From contig NZ_AP018316.1 of assembly GCF_002368115.1 (NCBI RefSeq), forward strand, positions 1,401,406 to 1,465,405: a DNA stretch of 64,000 nt, given 5' to 3'. The DNA comes from Dolichospermum compactum NIES-806. Its GTDB lineage: Bacteria > Cyanobacteriota > Cyanobacteriia > Cyanobacteriales > Nostocaceae. A model generated the notes under the pieces. It ran no database searches, was not told the DNA's origin, and saw nothing but the letters and a program-made list of their open reading frames with translations. The first letter of the stretch is position 1. Every line of letters begins with the position of its first letter. A program made the translations under genes and the position numbers. This document shows, piece after piece, positions 1 to 9,457 of the stretch.

Positions 1-569
1 GCGCGTCTTTCCCCTTTTTTGGCAAAAACTTCCTCAATTCCATTCAATACGGCTTTGATTTGTAGCACGTCTTGGCAGGTTTCGACGAGAAATAAATCCA
101 CACCACCATCAAATAAGGCTTCTGCTTGTTCAGCAAAAGAGGCTTTCATGGTGTCAAAGTCAATATGTCCCAAGGTGGGAAGTTTGGTGGTTGGACCGAT
201 AGAACCAGCCACAAATCGGGGTTTTTCGGGAGTGGAAAATTCCGCAGCAACACTTTTGGCAAGTTCGGCGGCTTTTTTCGTGAGATAGTAAGCTTGGTCT
301 GCTAGGTCGTATTCTGCGAGAACGATGGACATAGAGCCAAAGGTATCAGTTTCAATGACATCAGCGCCAGCAGCGAGAAAATCACGGTGAACTTTGGCGA
401 CGGCTTCGGGTTTGCTGTGAACTAAATACTCGTTACAACCTTCATATTGTGCGCCTCCAAAATCTTCAGCGGTGAGGTTTTGGGCTTGCAGGTTGGTTCC
501 CATTGCGCCGTCAAAGACGATAACGGGACGTTCTGGACTATAGAGGTGTTTGAGAAAAGGATGGGTCAT
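1..569 (-). CDS. metH: Cobalamin-dependent methionine synthase, N-terminal part (cut by window edge)
   Basis: Methionine synthase transfers the methyl group of methyltetrahydrofolate through cobalamin to homocysteine. Only about 189 N-terminal codons are inside the window; the gene continues past base 1. The reverse-strand reading starts MTHPFLKHLYSPERP and shows the homocysteine S-methyltransferase motifs DGAMGTNLQ (near residue 20), ETDTFGS (near 70) and VAGSIGPTTK (near 110). The Cys ligands of the zinc site lie outside the window. The start ATG at 569-567 is the first in frame. It is divergent from purC, with about 200 bases between the two starts. The family call is firm; a short homocysteine methyltransferase without the other MetH modules cannot be excluded from this end alone. 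Confidence 0.85.
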   Translation of the reverse strand, partial: MTHPFLKHLYSPERPVIVFDGAMGTNLQAQNLTAEDFGGAQYEGCNEYLVHSKPEAVAKVHRDFLAAGADVIETDTFGSMSIVLAEYDLADQAYYLTKKAAELAKSVAAEFSTPEKPRFVAGSIGPTTKLPTLGHIDFDTMKASFAEQAEALFDGGVDLFLVETCQDVLQIKAVLNGIEEVFAKKGERR

Positions 570-769
570 ATTGTGTGAAAGAATAGAGTTATTTTTGTAA
601 TACTAGACTTAATTTATTATCCGTTTACAAACTGAGGTAGTCTAGCTTCAATTGTTGCGTATTATGCAGTGATGTGATCTTACTCAAGAACCACAACAGA
701 TTAACCAAAAATAAAATAGTGAAACTTTCAGATTTCAGCAGTCCATTACCGAAAACAGTATCTACTACC

Positions 770-1513
770 ATGTCTGTTAATTCTAAACTTTACGAAGGCA
801 AAGCTAAAATTCTTTATGCCACAGATGATCCAGAGATTTTGTTGGCTGATTTTAAGGATGATGCTACAGCCTTTAATGCTCAAAAACGAGGCAGCATTGA
901 AAACAAGGGCATGATTAACTGTAGTATTTCTAGTCAACTATTCCAACAATTGGCAATGCAGGGGATTAAAACTCATTTTATTGATAGTCCAGCCCCCAAT
1001 TTGATGAGAGTTAAGGCTGTAAAAATTATCCCCTTAGAAGTGGTTGTCAGAAATATTGCGGCTGGTAGCCTGTGTCAGCAAACTGGGTTAGCACTGGGAA
1101 CTGTGTTATCACAGCCTTTGGTGGAATTCTATTATAAAGATGATAGTCTAGGTGATCCTCTACTGACAAGCGATCGCCTATTTCTCCTAGAATTAGCCAC
1201 ACCGGAACAAGTTGCTCAAATTACCCATCTTGCCTTGAAAATCAACGAATTTCTCAAGCAGTTTTGGGAAAAGTGTCAAATTACCCTAGTGGACTTTAAA
1301 CTGGAATTTGGCGTAGATTCACAACAGCAAGTGCTTTTAGCCGACGAAATTAGTCCCGATACCTGTCGTCTATGGGACATAGCCGAAACTGATACTAACC
1401 GTCGAGTTATGGATAAAGACCGTTTTCGTCGTGACTTAGGAAACGTAGAAAATGCCTATCAGGAGGTTTTACAGAGAGTATTAAAAGTAGTAGAAAGCTA
1501 CAAAGCTGAGTAA
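770..1513 (+). CDS. purC: SAICAR synthetase
   Basis: PurC condenses CAIR with aspartate using ATP to give SAICAR in purine synthesis. The 247-residue product has the family hallmarks in order: KLYEGKAKILY at the N-terminus, the nucleotide loop with DDATAFN, VVRNIAAGS in the middle, then LVDFKLEFG and the acidic ADEISPDTCRLWD near the end. An upstream in-frame ATG at 674 would add 32 poorly conserved residues; the ATG at 770 (MSVNSKLYEGK) matches the usual family start and length. It stands just upstream of the outer-membrane gene omp85 with a 33-base gap, so co-transcription is possible. Confidence 0.95.
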   Translation: MSVNSKLYEGKAKILYATDDPEILLADFKDDATAFNAQKRGSIENKGMINCSISSQLFQQLAMQGIKTHFIDSPAPNLMRVKAVKIIPLEVVVRNIAAGSLCQQTGLALGTVLSQPLVEFYYKDDSLGDPLLTSDRLFLLELATPEQVAQITHLALKINEFLKQFWEKCQITLVDFKLEFGVDSQQQVLLADEISPDTCRLWDIAETDTNRRVMDKDRFRRDLGNVENAYQEVLQRVLKVVESYKAE

Positions 1514-1546
1514 GTAATTTTTCCAGTGATTAACAAATAATGGTGT

Positions 1547-3925
1547 GTGGTAGTGAAGAGAAATATGATTAAAAAACATTTAACACCCGGATTAATGGCT
1601 ATGGTAGCCATGACAGTCCCTTTAGCAATTTCTGTCAAAGCAAACGCCCAAGCTACTGATAGTCACCCACAGACCACAGAAGTTTTGACAGCAGAAACAA
1701 ATCAGCCAGAAAAACAGCATCCTGTTAAAAGTGATGGTAGTGAAAATCTGACATCCCATGCCCTCGCATTGCCAATAGTTGGAGAAAAAGAATCTAATCA
1801 CTTTTCTCCGATTGCGAAAGTCGTCACGCCCAATTCAGCCGCAGTAGACAAAGCATCTGTTATTGTCCCAAAAACCACAATAGTTCCCATTACCGCACAA
1901 GTCCCCCAACCAGAGACTACTCAACCCCCTGCGGCTACACCTACTCAAAAAAACTCAACTCCCTCAACAATCAAGACGGAATCTGAAGTTACACCACAAC
2001 CCACAGTAACTACCCCAGCAAAACCGACCCAACCTCCTGCGACTGAATCTAGTCCAGAAGCAACGGAAGCCCGTGTACTGGTGTCAGAGGTAGCAATTAA
2101 ATCAGAAACAGGACAAATCACCCCCGAACTAGAAACCGAAGTTTATAAAGTAATTCGTACCCAAGCCGGACAAACAACCACCCGTTCCCAACTTCAAGAA
2201 GATATTAGTGCGATTTTTAGAACTGGGTTTTTCTCCAACGTCCAAGCATTTCCAGAAGATACCCCTCTGGGTGTGCGAGTCAGTTTTATTGTTACCCCCA
2301 ATCCCACTCTCTCCAAAGTAGAATTAGACGCAAATCCTGGCACAGCAGTTGCCTCTGTCCTTCCTGCTGGAACAGCCAACGAAATATTTAGTAATCAATA
2401 TGGCAAAATTCTCAACTTGCGGGAATTAAACGAAGGCATCAAGCAATTAACAAAGCGTTATCAAGATCAAGGTTATGTGCTGGCTAACTTAATTGGCGCA
2501 CCCAAAGTCTCAGACAATGGAGTTGTTACCCTCCAAGTTGCCGAAGGGGTTGTAGAAAGCGTGAAAGTCCGATTCCGTAACAAAGATGGTGAAGACGTAG
2601 ACGACAAAGGCAACCCAATTCGGGGACGGACAAAGGATTATATTATTACGCGAGAATTAGAATTAAAGTCGGGAACGGTATTCAATCGCAATACAGTACA
2701 GAGAGACTTAGCACGGGTATATGGATTAGGATTGTTTGAACCGCCAGATACTGAACCTATATCTCTTGCCCCTGGTAGTGACCCCAGCAAAGTAAATGTG
2801 CTAGTCAATGTGATTGAACGTACCAGCGGTTCTATTGCTGCCGGGGCGGGTATCAGTTCCGCTAGTGGTTTATTTGGAACTGTTAGCTATCAGCAGCAAA
2901 ACCTGGGAGGAAGAAACCAAAAATTAGGGACAGAGGTACAGTTAGGAGAACGGGAACTACTATTTGACCTCCGCTTTACTGATCCTTGGATTGGTGGTGA
3001 TCCTTATCGAACTTCATATACAGCAAATATTTTCCGTCGTCGTTCTATTTCTCTGATTTTTGAAGGTAAAGATAATAACATTGAAACCTTTAATCCTGAT
3101 AATATTACTGATACAAATCAACAAGATCGCCCCCGGATTACTCGGTTAGGTGGTGGTGTTACCTTTACTCGTCCCCTGTCTGCCAATCCTTTCAAAAGTT
3201 CCGAGTGGCTGGCTTCTGCGGGACTACAGTATCAACGGGTTTCTGGTCGTGATGCTGACGGAAATTTAAGGAAGGAAGGGGCAATATTTGATGATAATGG
3301 TAAAATCATCAGTGATAGAATTCCCCTTACCCTTTCTTCTTCCGGGGAAGATGATTTATTACTATTCAAGCTGGGCGCACAAAGGGATCTCCGCAATAAT
3401 TCCTTACAACCCACAAACGGTTCTTTTCTCAGCTTTGGAGTTGATCAATCTGTACCTGTGGGTTCAGGTAGTATTTTTATGACTAGGTTACGAGGTAACT
3501 ATAGTCAGTATCTACCGATTAAATTGATTAGCTTTAGCAAAAAACCGCAAACTTTAGCATTTAACCTCCAAGGCGGAACTATATTTGGCGATGTACCTCC
3601 TTATGAAACCTTTACTCTGGGTGGTAGTAACTCGGTTCGGGGTTATGACGAAGGCAGATTGGGTACGGGTAGTAAGTATATCCAAGCTGCGGTTGAATAT
3701 CGCTTCCCTGTGTTCTCTGTGGTCAGTGGCGCACTATTTTTTGATTATGGTAGTGATTTGGGAAGTAGTACCCAATCTGCACAATTGTTAAAGAAAAATG
3801 GTAATGGCTATGGCTATGGTGTGGGTTTGCGGGTGCAATCTCCACTTGGACCAATTCGTATAGATTATGGTGTCACTGATGAAGGTGATAGTCGGATCAA
3901 TTTTGGGATTGGAGAAAGATTTTAA
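1547..3925 (+). CDS. bamA: Omp85/BamA-family outer membrane assembly protein
   Basis: Cyanobacterial Omp85, which inserts beta-barrel proteins into the outer membrane. The 792-residue product has a signal peptide (hydrophobic stretch ending near ANAQA, about residue 35), a long Pro/Thr/Gln-rich linker to about residue 175, then three POTRA repeats typical of cyanobacterial Omp85 (about 180-425) and a C-terminal barrel from about 430. The barrel carries the conserved GSNSVRGYDEG motif and ends in phenylalanine (GIGERF). The start is GTG at 1547 or, more likely, ATG at 1565 (MIKKHLTPG), which begins directly at the signal peptide. It heads the lpxC-fabZ-lpxA-lpxB run, so protein and lipid A parts of outer-membrane assembly are encoded together. 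The low-complexity linker is the least conserved part. Confidence 0.93.
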   Translation: MVVKRNMIKKHLTPGLMAMVAMTVPLAISVKANAQATDSHPQTTEVLTAETNQPEKQHPVKSDGSENLTSHALALPIVGEKESNHFSPIAKVVTPNSAAVDKASVIVPKTTIVPITAQVPQPETTQPPAATPTQKNSTPSTIKTESEVTPQPTVTTPAKPTQPPATESSPEATEARVLVSEVAIKSETGQITPELETEVYKVIRTQAGQTTTRSQLQEDISAIFRTGFFSNVQAFPEDTPLGVRVSFIVTPNPTLSKVELDANPGTAVASVLPAGTANEIFSNQYGKILNLRELNEGIKQLTKRYQDQGYVLANLIGAPKVSDNGVVTLQVAEGVVESVKVRFRNKDGEDVDDKGNPIRGRTKDYIITRELELKSGTVFNRNTVQRDLARVYGLGLFEPPDTEPISLAPGSDPSKVNVLVNVIERTSGSIAAGAGISSASGLFGTVSYQQQNLGGRNQKLGTEVQLGERELLFDLRFTDPWIGGDPYRTSYTANIFRRRSISLIFEGKDNNIETFNPDNITDTNQQDRPRITRLGGGVTFTRPLSANPFKSSEWLASAGLQYQRVSGRDADGNLRKEGAIFDDNGKIISDRIPLTLSSSGEDDLLLFKLGAQRDLRNNSLQPTNGSFLSFGVDQSVPVGSGSIFMTRLRGNYSQYLPIKLISFSKKPQTLAFNLQGGTIFGDVPPYETFTLGGSNSVRGYDEGRLGTGSKYIQAAVEYRFPVFSVVSGALFFDYGSDLGSSTQSAQLLKKNGNGYGYGVGLRVQSPLGPIRIDYGVTDEGDSRINFGIGERF

Positions 3926-4084
3926 ATTGGTCGGTGGTCAGTTGCCAGTTGTCGGTGGTCGGTGGCTAAGAATTTTACTCCTGGCTCCTGAATCTTTTTT
4001 GGGCGCATGCCCTGCGCCCCTACCTTCTGACTCCTGTTCCTTAATAATAAGCAATACTAACTACAATATGGGGATTGTTGGGCG

Positions 4085-4930
4085 ATGGAACAACATACGT
4101 TAGCTGGGGAAATTACCCAAGCTGGTGTGGGTTTGCATAGTGGTGTTAATACTCAGGTGCGAATATTACCTGCGCCACCGGAGAGTAACCGCTTTTTTGT
4201 GCGGGTAGATTTACCAAATTCACCCATGATTCCTGCTCAGGTTGCAGCTGTGAGTAAGACTGTGCTTTCTACTCAGTTGGGTAAGGATGAGGTCTGTGTT
4301 CGCACTGTGGAGCATTTACTGGCAGCTTTGGCGGCTATGGGGGTGGATAACGCCAGAATTGAAATTGATGGACCGGAAGTGCCACTTTTAGATGGTTCGG
4401 CGCGGATTTGGTGTGAAAGAATTGCTGAGGTGGGAATAGTAGCCCAAATGGCGCATAATTTACCTGCACCTGTTATTACTGAACCAGTTTGGATTTATGA
4501 GGGTGATGCTTTTGTTTGCGCTCTACCTGCACCGGCCACTCGATTTAGCTATGGGATAGATTTTAATTTGGCGGCAATTGGTAATCAATGGCACAGTTGG
4601 TTATTAATGTCCTGTTTGGAAAAGTCTGCGGCGGATTTTGCGGTAGAAATTGCGCCGGCACGGACTTTTGGGTTACAGGATCAAATTGAATATCTGCAAA
4701 GGTCGGGATTAATTAAAGGTGGGAGTTTGGATAATGCTCTGGTTTGCGGGGTTAAAGGTTGGCTAAATCCCCCATTACGATTTGCAAATGAGCCAGTCCG
4801 TCATAAAATTTTGGATCTAGTAGGAGATCTAAGTTTACTGGGAACTTTCCCTGTTGCTCATTTTTTGGCGTACAAAGCTAGTCATAATTTACACATTCAA
4901 CTAGCCAGAAAAATTTTAGAGTTGTTCTAA
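4085..4930 (+). CDS. lpxC: UDP-3-O-acyl-N-acetylglucosamine deacetylase
   Basis: LpxC is the zinc deacetylase that commits UDP-GlcNAc to lipid A synthesis. The 281-residue product shows the opening QAGVGLHSG, the zinc-site segment VRTVEHLLAAL (His), the conserved EIDGPEVPLLDGSA, and the second metal-site segment RHKILDLVGDLSLLG with its His/Asp pair. The start ATG (MEQHTLAGEITQ) fits the family. It lies about 160 bases after omp85, across a gap made of short repeated words and a GC-rich hairpin (gggcgcatgccctgcgccc), and precedes fabZ. Confidence 0.95.
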   Translation: MEQHTLAGEITQAGVGLHSGVNTQVRILPAPPESNRFFVRVDLPNSPMIPAQVAAVSKTVLSTQLGKDEVCVRTVEHLLAALAAMGVDNARIEIDGPEVPLLDGSARIWCERIAEVGIVAQMAHNLPAPVITEPVWIYEGDAFVCALPAPATRFSYGIDFNLAAIGNQWHSWLLMSCLEKSAADFAVEIAPARTFGLQDQIEYLQRSGLIKGGSLDNALVCGVKGWLNPPLRFANEPVRHKILDLVGDLSLLGTFPVAHFLAYKASHNLHIQLARKILELF

Positions 4931-5093
4931 AATGCCTGAATTGATGGCAGTTTCCGAGAGCAAGAGAGAAACAGTAATCAAAAAGTAAGATAGTATTTAT
5001 ACTTTTAGTTCTATTTATTGTTCTCTGTTCCCTGCTCCCTGTTCCCTGCTATACCTATTCCTAGTGTCTAATCATTCAAATAACTTACAACTA

Positions 5094-5594
5094 ATGTCCA
5101 CTATTACCGAACCTAATTCTCAGGAAGTAAATACATCAAGTGAGGATAAACAGACAATTAAAACTACCTTGACTATTGAGGAAATTCAGGAACTTTTGCC
5201 CCATCGCTATCCATTTTTACTGGTAGATCGGATTATTGATTATGTACCTGGTAAGAAGGCTGTGGGTATTAAAAATGTTACTTTTAATGAACCCCAATTT
5301 CAAGGGCATTTTCCGGGGCGATCGCTCATGCCCGGTGTGTTAATTATTGAAGCAATGGCACAAGTTGGGGGGATTGTGATGACGCAAATGCCGGACTCCA
5401 AAGGAGGACTGTTTGTATTTGCTGGTATTGATAAAGTCCGGTTTCGTCGGCAAATTGTTCCTGGGGATCAACTGGTGATCACGGTGGAACTGTTGTGGGT
5501 AAAACAGCGTCGTTTCGGGAAAATGCAAGGACGAGCGGAAGTTGACGGACAGTTAGCCGCTGAAGGAGAACTAATGTTTTCTCTGATTAGTTAA
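5094..5594 (+). CDS. fabZ: (3R)-hydroxyacyl-ACP dehydratase
   Basis: FabZ dehydrates 3-hydroxyacyl-ACP in fatty acid elongation; its substrate is shared with LpxA, which explains its place inside the lpx cluster. The hot-dog fold core is clear: LLPHRYPFLLVDRI with the catalytic His, GHFPGRSLMPGVLIIEAMAQ with the catalytic Glu, and a C-terminal GELMFSLIS. A GTG at 5064 would add ten residues; ATG at 5094 is preferred. About 25 residues precede the conserved core, a weakly conserved tail common in cyanobacterial FabZ. Confidence 0.95.
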   Translation: MSTITEPNSQEVNTSSEDKQTIKTTLTIEEIQELLPHRYPFLLVDRIIDYVPGKKAVGIKNVTFNEPQFQGHFPGRSLMPGVLIIEAMAQVGGIVMTQMPDSKGGLFVFAGIDKVRFRRQIVPGDQLVITVELLWVKQRRFGKMQGRAEVDGQLAAEGELMFSLIS

Positions 5595-5611
5595 AGGTCA
5601 TTATTAATGCA

Positions 5612-5640
5612 AGGAGTCAGGAGTCAGGAGTCAGGAGGAA
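5612..5640. repeat. Short heptamer repeat (aggagtc)n
   Basis: About four copies of the heptamer aggagtc lie just after fabZ, followed by a purine-rich gaaagaaagaaag stretch to about 5665. The same heptamer recurs after the thioredoxin gene (29520), near 43305 and near 52465. This is a typical STRR of heterocystous cyanobacteria. Confidence 0.8.
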
Positions 5641-5851
5641 GAAAGAAAGAAAGAAAGAAGAAAGAAGTAGGAGGAATATTGAATCTCAATGGCTAATGTT
5701 TAGATACCTTGCAACCTCAAGCAAGCCTAAATAAATTAAACACAACTTTTGGCTAATTCTGAATTTTCGCCCTCACACATAACTTACTTTGCCCGACACA
5801 TTTCTTAACTGAATAAATTAACAACTAGCACTTAGTTTTGGAGATTCACCT

Positions 5852-6664
5852 TTGAAAACACTTATTCATCCAACTGCTGTCATACATACTAGTGCGGAAC
5901 TCCACCCAACAGTGCAAGTCGGCGCTTATGCTGTGATTGGAGAAAATGTCAGAGTTGGTGCAGACACTGTAATTGGCGCTCATGCTGTTCTGGAGGGTCC
6001 TTGTGAAATTGGTACGGGAAATCAGATTTTCGCCGGTGCAGCTATCGGTATGCAGCCACAGGATCTCAAGTATGTGGGAGAACCTACTTGGGTAAAAATT
6101 GGCAATAATAATTCCATTCGGGAGTATGTGACGATTAACCGCGCTACTGGTAGGGGTGAAGCGACAGTAATCGGCAATGGCAATTTATTGATGGCTTATG
6201 TTCATGTAGGTCATAATTGCCTGATTGAGGATTCTGTCATTATTGCTAATTCTGTGGCTTTGGCAGGTCATGTACATATTGAATCGCGAGCTAGACTGAG
6301 CGGCGTTTTAGGTGTGCATCAGTTCGTCCATATTGGGGGAATGTCAATGGTCGGAGGAATGACACGCATTGATAGAGATGTACCTCCTTATATGTTGGTG
6401 GAAGGAAATCCGGCAAAAGTGCGATCACTCAATTTGGTAGGATTAAAACGTTCGGGAATGCCTGCAAGTGACTTTCAATTAATTAAAAAGGCTTTCCGTC
6501 TTCTCTACCGTTCTGAGTTTTTATTTAAAGATGCTTTGCAGGAGTTGAAAAATTTAGGAGATACAGAGGAATTAAAACATCTTCGCCGTTTCTTGTTACT
6601 TTCCCAAATGCCGGGAAGACGCGGTTTAATTCCCGGAAAAGGTAAAAAATCCGTCAATGAATAG
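5852..6664 (+). CDS. lpxA: UDP-N-acetylglucosamine O-acyltransferase
   Basis: LpxA transfers a 3-hydroxyacyl chain from ACP to UDP-GlcNAc, the first lipid A step. The 270-residue product begins IHPTAVIHTSAELHPTVQVG and continues as a hexapeptide-repeat left-handed beta-helix to about residue 190. It contains the catalytic-His segment HVGHNC, the conserved GMQPQDLKY and the later GVHQFVHIG and EGNPAKVRSLN. A helical C-terminal domain follows. The start is TTG at 5852, supported by a GGAG box at 5840-5843; no ATG or GTG upstream fits. Confidence 0.95.
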   Translation: MKTLIHPTAVIHTSAELHPTVQVGAYAVIGENVRVGADTVIGAHAVLEGPCEIGTGNQIFAGAAIGMQPQDLKYVGEPTWVKIGNNNSIREYVTINRATGRGEATVIGNGNLLMAYVHVGHNCLIEDSVIIANSVALAGHVHIESRARLSGVLGVHQFVHIGGMSMVGGMTRIDRDVPPYMLVEGNPAKVRSLNLVGLKRSGMPASDFQLIKKAFRLLYRSEFLFKDALQELKNLGDTEELKHLRRFLLLSQMPGRRGLIPGKGKKSVNE

Positions 6665-6868
6665 TCAGTCAGATGTAGGGGCGGGGTTTTCCCGTCCTCA
6701 AATTTTACTCTGTTTTTGTGGACAGAATATGGATTGAATGAACCACGAAGAAGCGAAGAACACGAAGGAAGAAGAAGACGAAGAAGACGAAGAAAATAGG
6801 TAATTTTTAAGGGGGAATGGGGTAGGAAAGGACATGAAAATCTAATATCTAATATCTAATATCTAAAA

Positions 6869-8035
6869 ATGCGAATATTTATTAGCACCGGTGAAGTTTC
6901 TGGAGATCTACAGGGTTCGCTATTAATTAAGGCACTTCAACGCCAATCTGTGGCTGCGGGGTTGACATTGGAAATTATTGCCTTGGGTGGCGATAAAATG
7001 GCGGAAGCTGGGGCGAAAATTTTGGGTAATACCAGCGGTATTGGTTCAATGGGTTTGATTGAGTCTTTGCCTTATGTTATTCCTACTTTAAGAGTACAAC
7101 GGCAAGCGATCGCTCACTTGAAGAAAAATCCCCCGGATTTAGTGGTTCTCATTGACTATATGGGTCCAAATTTGGGCATTGGTACATTCATGAAGGAAAA
7201 TTTGCCTGATGTGCCTGTGGCTTATTATATCGCTCCTCAAGAGTGGGTATGGTCTATGAGTTTTCAGAATACTAACCGCATTGTTGCTTTTACAGATAAA
7301 CTATTAGCAATTTTCCCAGAAGAAGCCCGATATTATCAACAAAATGGGGCAAAGGTTTCTTGGGTAGGTCATCCTTTAATTGATAGAATGGCAAACGCGC
7401 CTAGTCGGACAACTGCGAGGGAGAAATTAGGAGTTAAAGTAGAAGAAATAGCGATCGCTCTTTTACCAGCTTCCCGTCATCAAGAATTAAAATATCTTCT
7501 ACCAATAATTTTTCAAGCTGCCCAAAATATTCAATCTAAACTACCAAATGTACATTTTTGGATTCCTCTATCCTTGGAAACATTTAAAGAACCAATTACA
7601 GCCGCAATTCAAGAATATGGGTTAAAAGCTACAATAGTATCAACTCAAAAACAAGGCGTTCAAGATATTTTAGCAGCGGCTGATTTTGCCATTACTAAGT
7701 CGGGAACAGTGAACTTAGAATTAGCATTATTAAATGTCCCCCAAGTTGTAGTTTATCGTCTTCATCCTCTTACAGCTTGGATTGCGCGTCATATTCTTAA
7801 AGGTTCAATTCCTTTTGCTTCTCCAGTCAATTTAGTTGTCATGCGGGAAATTGTCCCAGAATTTTTACAAGAACAAGCTACAGCCGAGAATATTACCCAA
7901 GCTGCTATGGAATTGTTATTAAATCCTGAAAAAAGACAACAAACTTTGACCAATTATCAAGAAATGCGCCATTGTTTGGGAGAATTGGGAGTGTGCGATC
8001 GTACAGCTAAAGAAATATTAGCAATGAAAAAGTAG
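6869..8035 (+). CDS. lpxB: Lipid A disaccharide synthase
   Basis: LpxB (GT19) joins UDP-2,3-diacylglucosamine and lipid X into the lipid A disaccharide at the inner membrane. The 388-residue product starts MRIFISTGEVSGDLQGS, the family's characteristic opening. It carries VVLIDYMGPNLGIG, YYIAPQEWVWS, VGHPLIDRM, LLPASRHQELKYLLP and the nucleotide-sugar segment ITKSGTVNLELAL. A 200-base gap after lpxA holds the gaaccacgaagaa-type dispersed repeat and the triple word aatatct just before the start. This completes the omp85-lpxC-fabZ-lpxA-lpxB order. Confidence 0.96.
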   Translation: MRIFISTGEVSGDLQGSLLIKALQRQSVAAGLTLEIIALGGDKMAEAGAKILGNTSGIGSMGLIESLPYVIPTLRVQRQAIAHLKKNPPDLVVLIDYMGPNLGIGTFMKENLPDVPVAYYIAPQEWVWSMSFQNTNRIVAFTDKLLAIFPEEARYYQQNGAKVSWVGHPLIDRMANAPSRTTAREKLGVKVEEIAIALLPASRHQELKYLLPIIFQAAQNIQSKLPNVHFWIPLSLETFKEPITAAIQEYGLKATIVSTQKQGVQDILAAADFAITKSGTVNLELALLNVPQVVVYRLHPLTAWIARHILKGSIPFASPVNLVVMREIVPEFLQEQATAENITQAAMELLLNPEKRQQTLTNYQEMRHCLGELGVCDRTAKEILAMKK

Positions 8036-8047
8036 ATAATAGTTAAA

Positions 8048-9385
8048 ATGGCAAAAAAACGACCAATTGCAGTTGATTTATTTGCAGGTGCAGGAGGCAT
8101 GACATTAGGCTTTGAACAAGCCGGTTTTGATGTCCTTGCATCTGTGGAAATAGATCCAATTCATTGTGCAATTCATCAATTTAACTTTCCCTTTTGGACG
8201 GTGTTATGCAAAAGTGTTGAAGAAACAACAGGGGAAGAAATTAGAAATAGTTCTCAAATTGCTAATCAAGAAATTGATGTAGTTTTTGGTGGTCCTCCCT
8301 GTCAAGGTTTCTCATTAATGGGAAAACGTTCGTTTGATGATCCAAGAAACTCTTTAGTCTTCCATTTTATTAGATTAGTTGTAGAATTACAACCCAAGTT
8401 TTTTGTCTTGGAAAATGTCAAAGGAATGACAGTCGGTAAACACAAAGAATTTATCGCTGAAATCATTAGTCAATTTTCCGAAAGTGGTTATCAAGTTAAT
8501 GCAAATTATCAAGTTTTAAATGCAGCTAATTATGGAGTACCCCAAAATCGAGAAAGGTTATTTTTACTAGGTTCACGTCAAAATATCGAATTACCGAAAT
8601 ACCCAGAAGAAATTACATTCCCCGCAAAATCCAACCAATCTTCCGCGAATAAATTAGTCTTAACTCCTACAGTTTGGGAAGCATTACAAGATTTACCAGT
8701 AATAGAAAACTATCAAGAACTATATCAACAAGATTGGATATTCACAGATTTTGGCAAATCTAGTAATTATGCTAAAAAACTGCGTAATCTTGCGACTGCA
8801 AAAAACAACTATTCCTATAAACGTCAATATGATCCTACTTTACTAACATCAAGTTTAAGAAGTAAGCATTCACCAGAATCTATGGATAGATTTGCATCTA
8901 CACCTCATGGTAAAATTGAATCAATTAGTCGTTTTCATAAACTTGATCCTCATGGTTTATGTAATACGTTAAGAGCAGGAACACCTAGTAATAAAGGTGC
9001 ATTTACTTCTCCTCGTCCTATACATCCTTTTATTCCTAGATGTATTACTGTGAGAGAAGCTGCGCGGTTACATTCCTATCCTGATTGGTTTAGATTTCAT
9101 CCGACAAAATGGCATGGTTTTAGACAAATTGGTAATTCTGTACCGCCACTTCTAGCGCAAGCAGTCGCAGGGGAAATTATTAAAGTTTTAGATATCACAT
9201 CTTCTCAACCTCAAGGTGTTCAAGATTTAGGGGATATTAGTTTATTAACACTTGATATGTCAGCAGCAGCAAAATATTTTGGAGTAAACCCCCATGTTAT
9301 AGAACCGAGAACTAGAAGAGAAATGAATTTTTCGGATTTAACGAACCACAGAGACACAGAGGACACAGAGGTAATAAGAAGATAA
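8048..9385 (+). CDS. Orphan C5-cytosine DNA methyltransferase
   Basis: A 445-residue Dcm-type enzyme that methylates cytosine-C5 in duplex DNA. Motif I DLFAGAGGMTLGFEQAG, motif IV GGPPCQGFS with the catalytic Cys, motif VI ENV, motif VIII QNRERLFLLG and motifs IX-X (REAARLHSYPDWF, GFRQIGNSVPPLLAQAVA) are all present. The target-recognition region lies about 190-315. No restriction endonuclease is adjacent, so it looks like an orphan. Resemblance to cyanobacterial enzymes that modify CGATCG, the core of HIP1, is possible but only an impression. The C-terminal residues NHRDTEDTEV are encoded by a dispersed repeat (accacagagacacagagg), so the tail probably arose by repeat insertion near the stop. 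It starts 12 bases after lpxB. Confidence 0.92.
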   Translation: MAKKRPIAVDLFAGAGGMTLGFEQAGFDVLASVEIDPIHCAIHQFNFPFWTVLCKSVEETTGEEIRNSSQIANQEIDVVFGGPPCQGFSLMGKRSFDDPRNSLVFHFIRLVVELQPKFFVLENVKGMTVGKHKEFIAEIISQFSESGYQVNANYQVLNAANYGVPQNRERLFLLGSRQNIELPKYPEEITFPAKSNQSSANKLVLTPTVWEALQDLPVIENYQELYQQDWIFTDFGKSSNYAKKLRNLATAKNNYSYKRQYDPTLLTSSLRSKHSPESMDRFASTPHGKIESISRFHKLDPHGLCNTLRAGTPSNKGAFTSPRPIHPFIPRCITVREAARLHSYPDWFRFHPTKWHGFRQIGNSVPPLLAQAVAGEIIKVLDITSSQPQGVQDLGDISLLTLDMSAAAKYFGVNPHVIEPRTRREMNFSDLTNHRDTEDTEVIRR

Positions 9386-9457
9386 GATGGAGTGGTTTTT
9401 TATAAGTTCTCTAGAAATTTATATCTGGTGTTGCGAATGAATGAATAATATCTATCC

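Noticed and set aside
674..769. 32-codon upstream extension of purC
   Set aside because: Residues are not conserved in PurC; ATG 770 gives the normal start and length.
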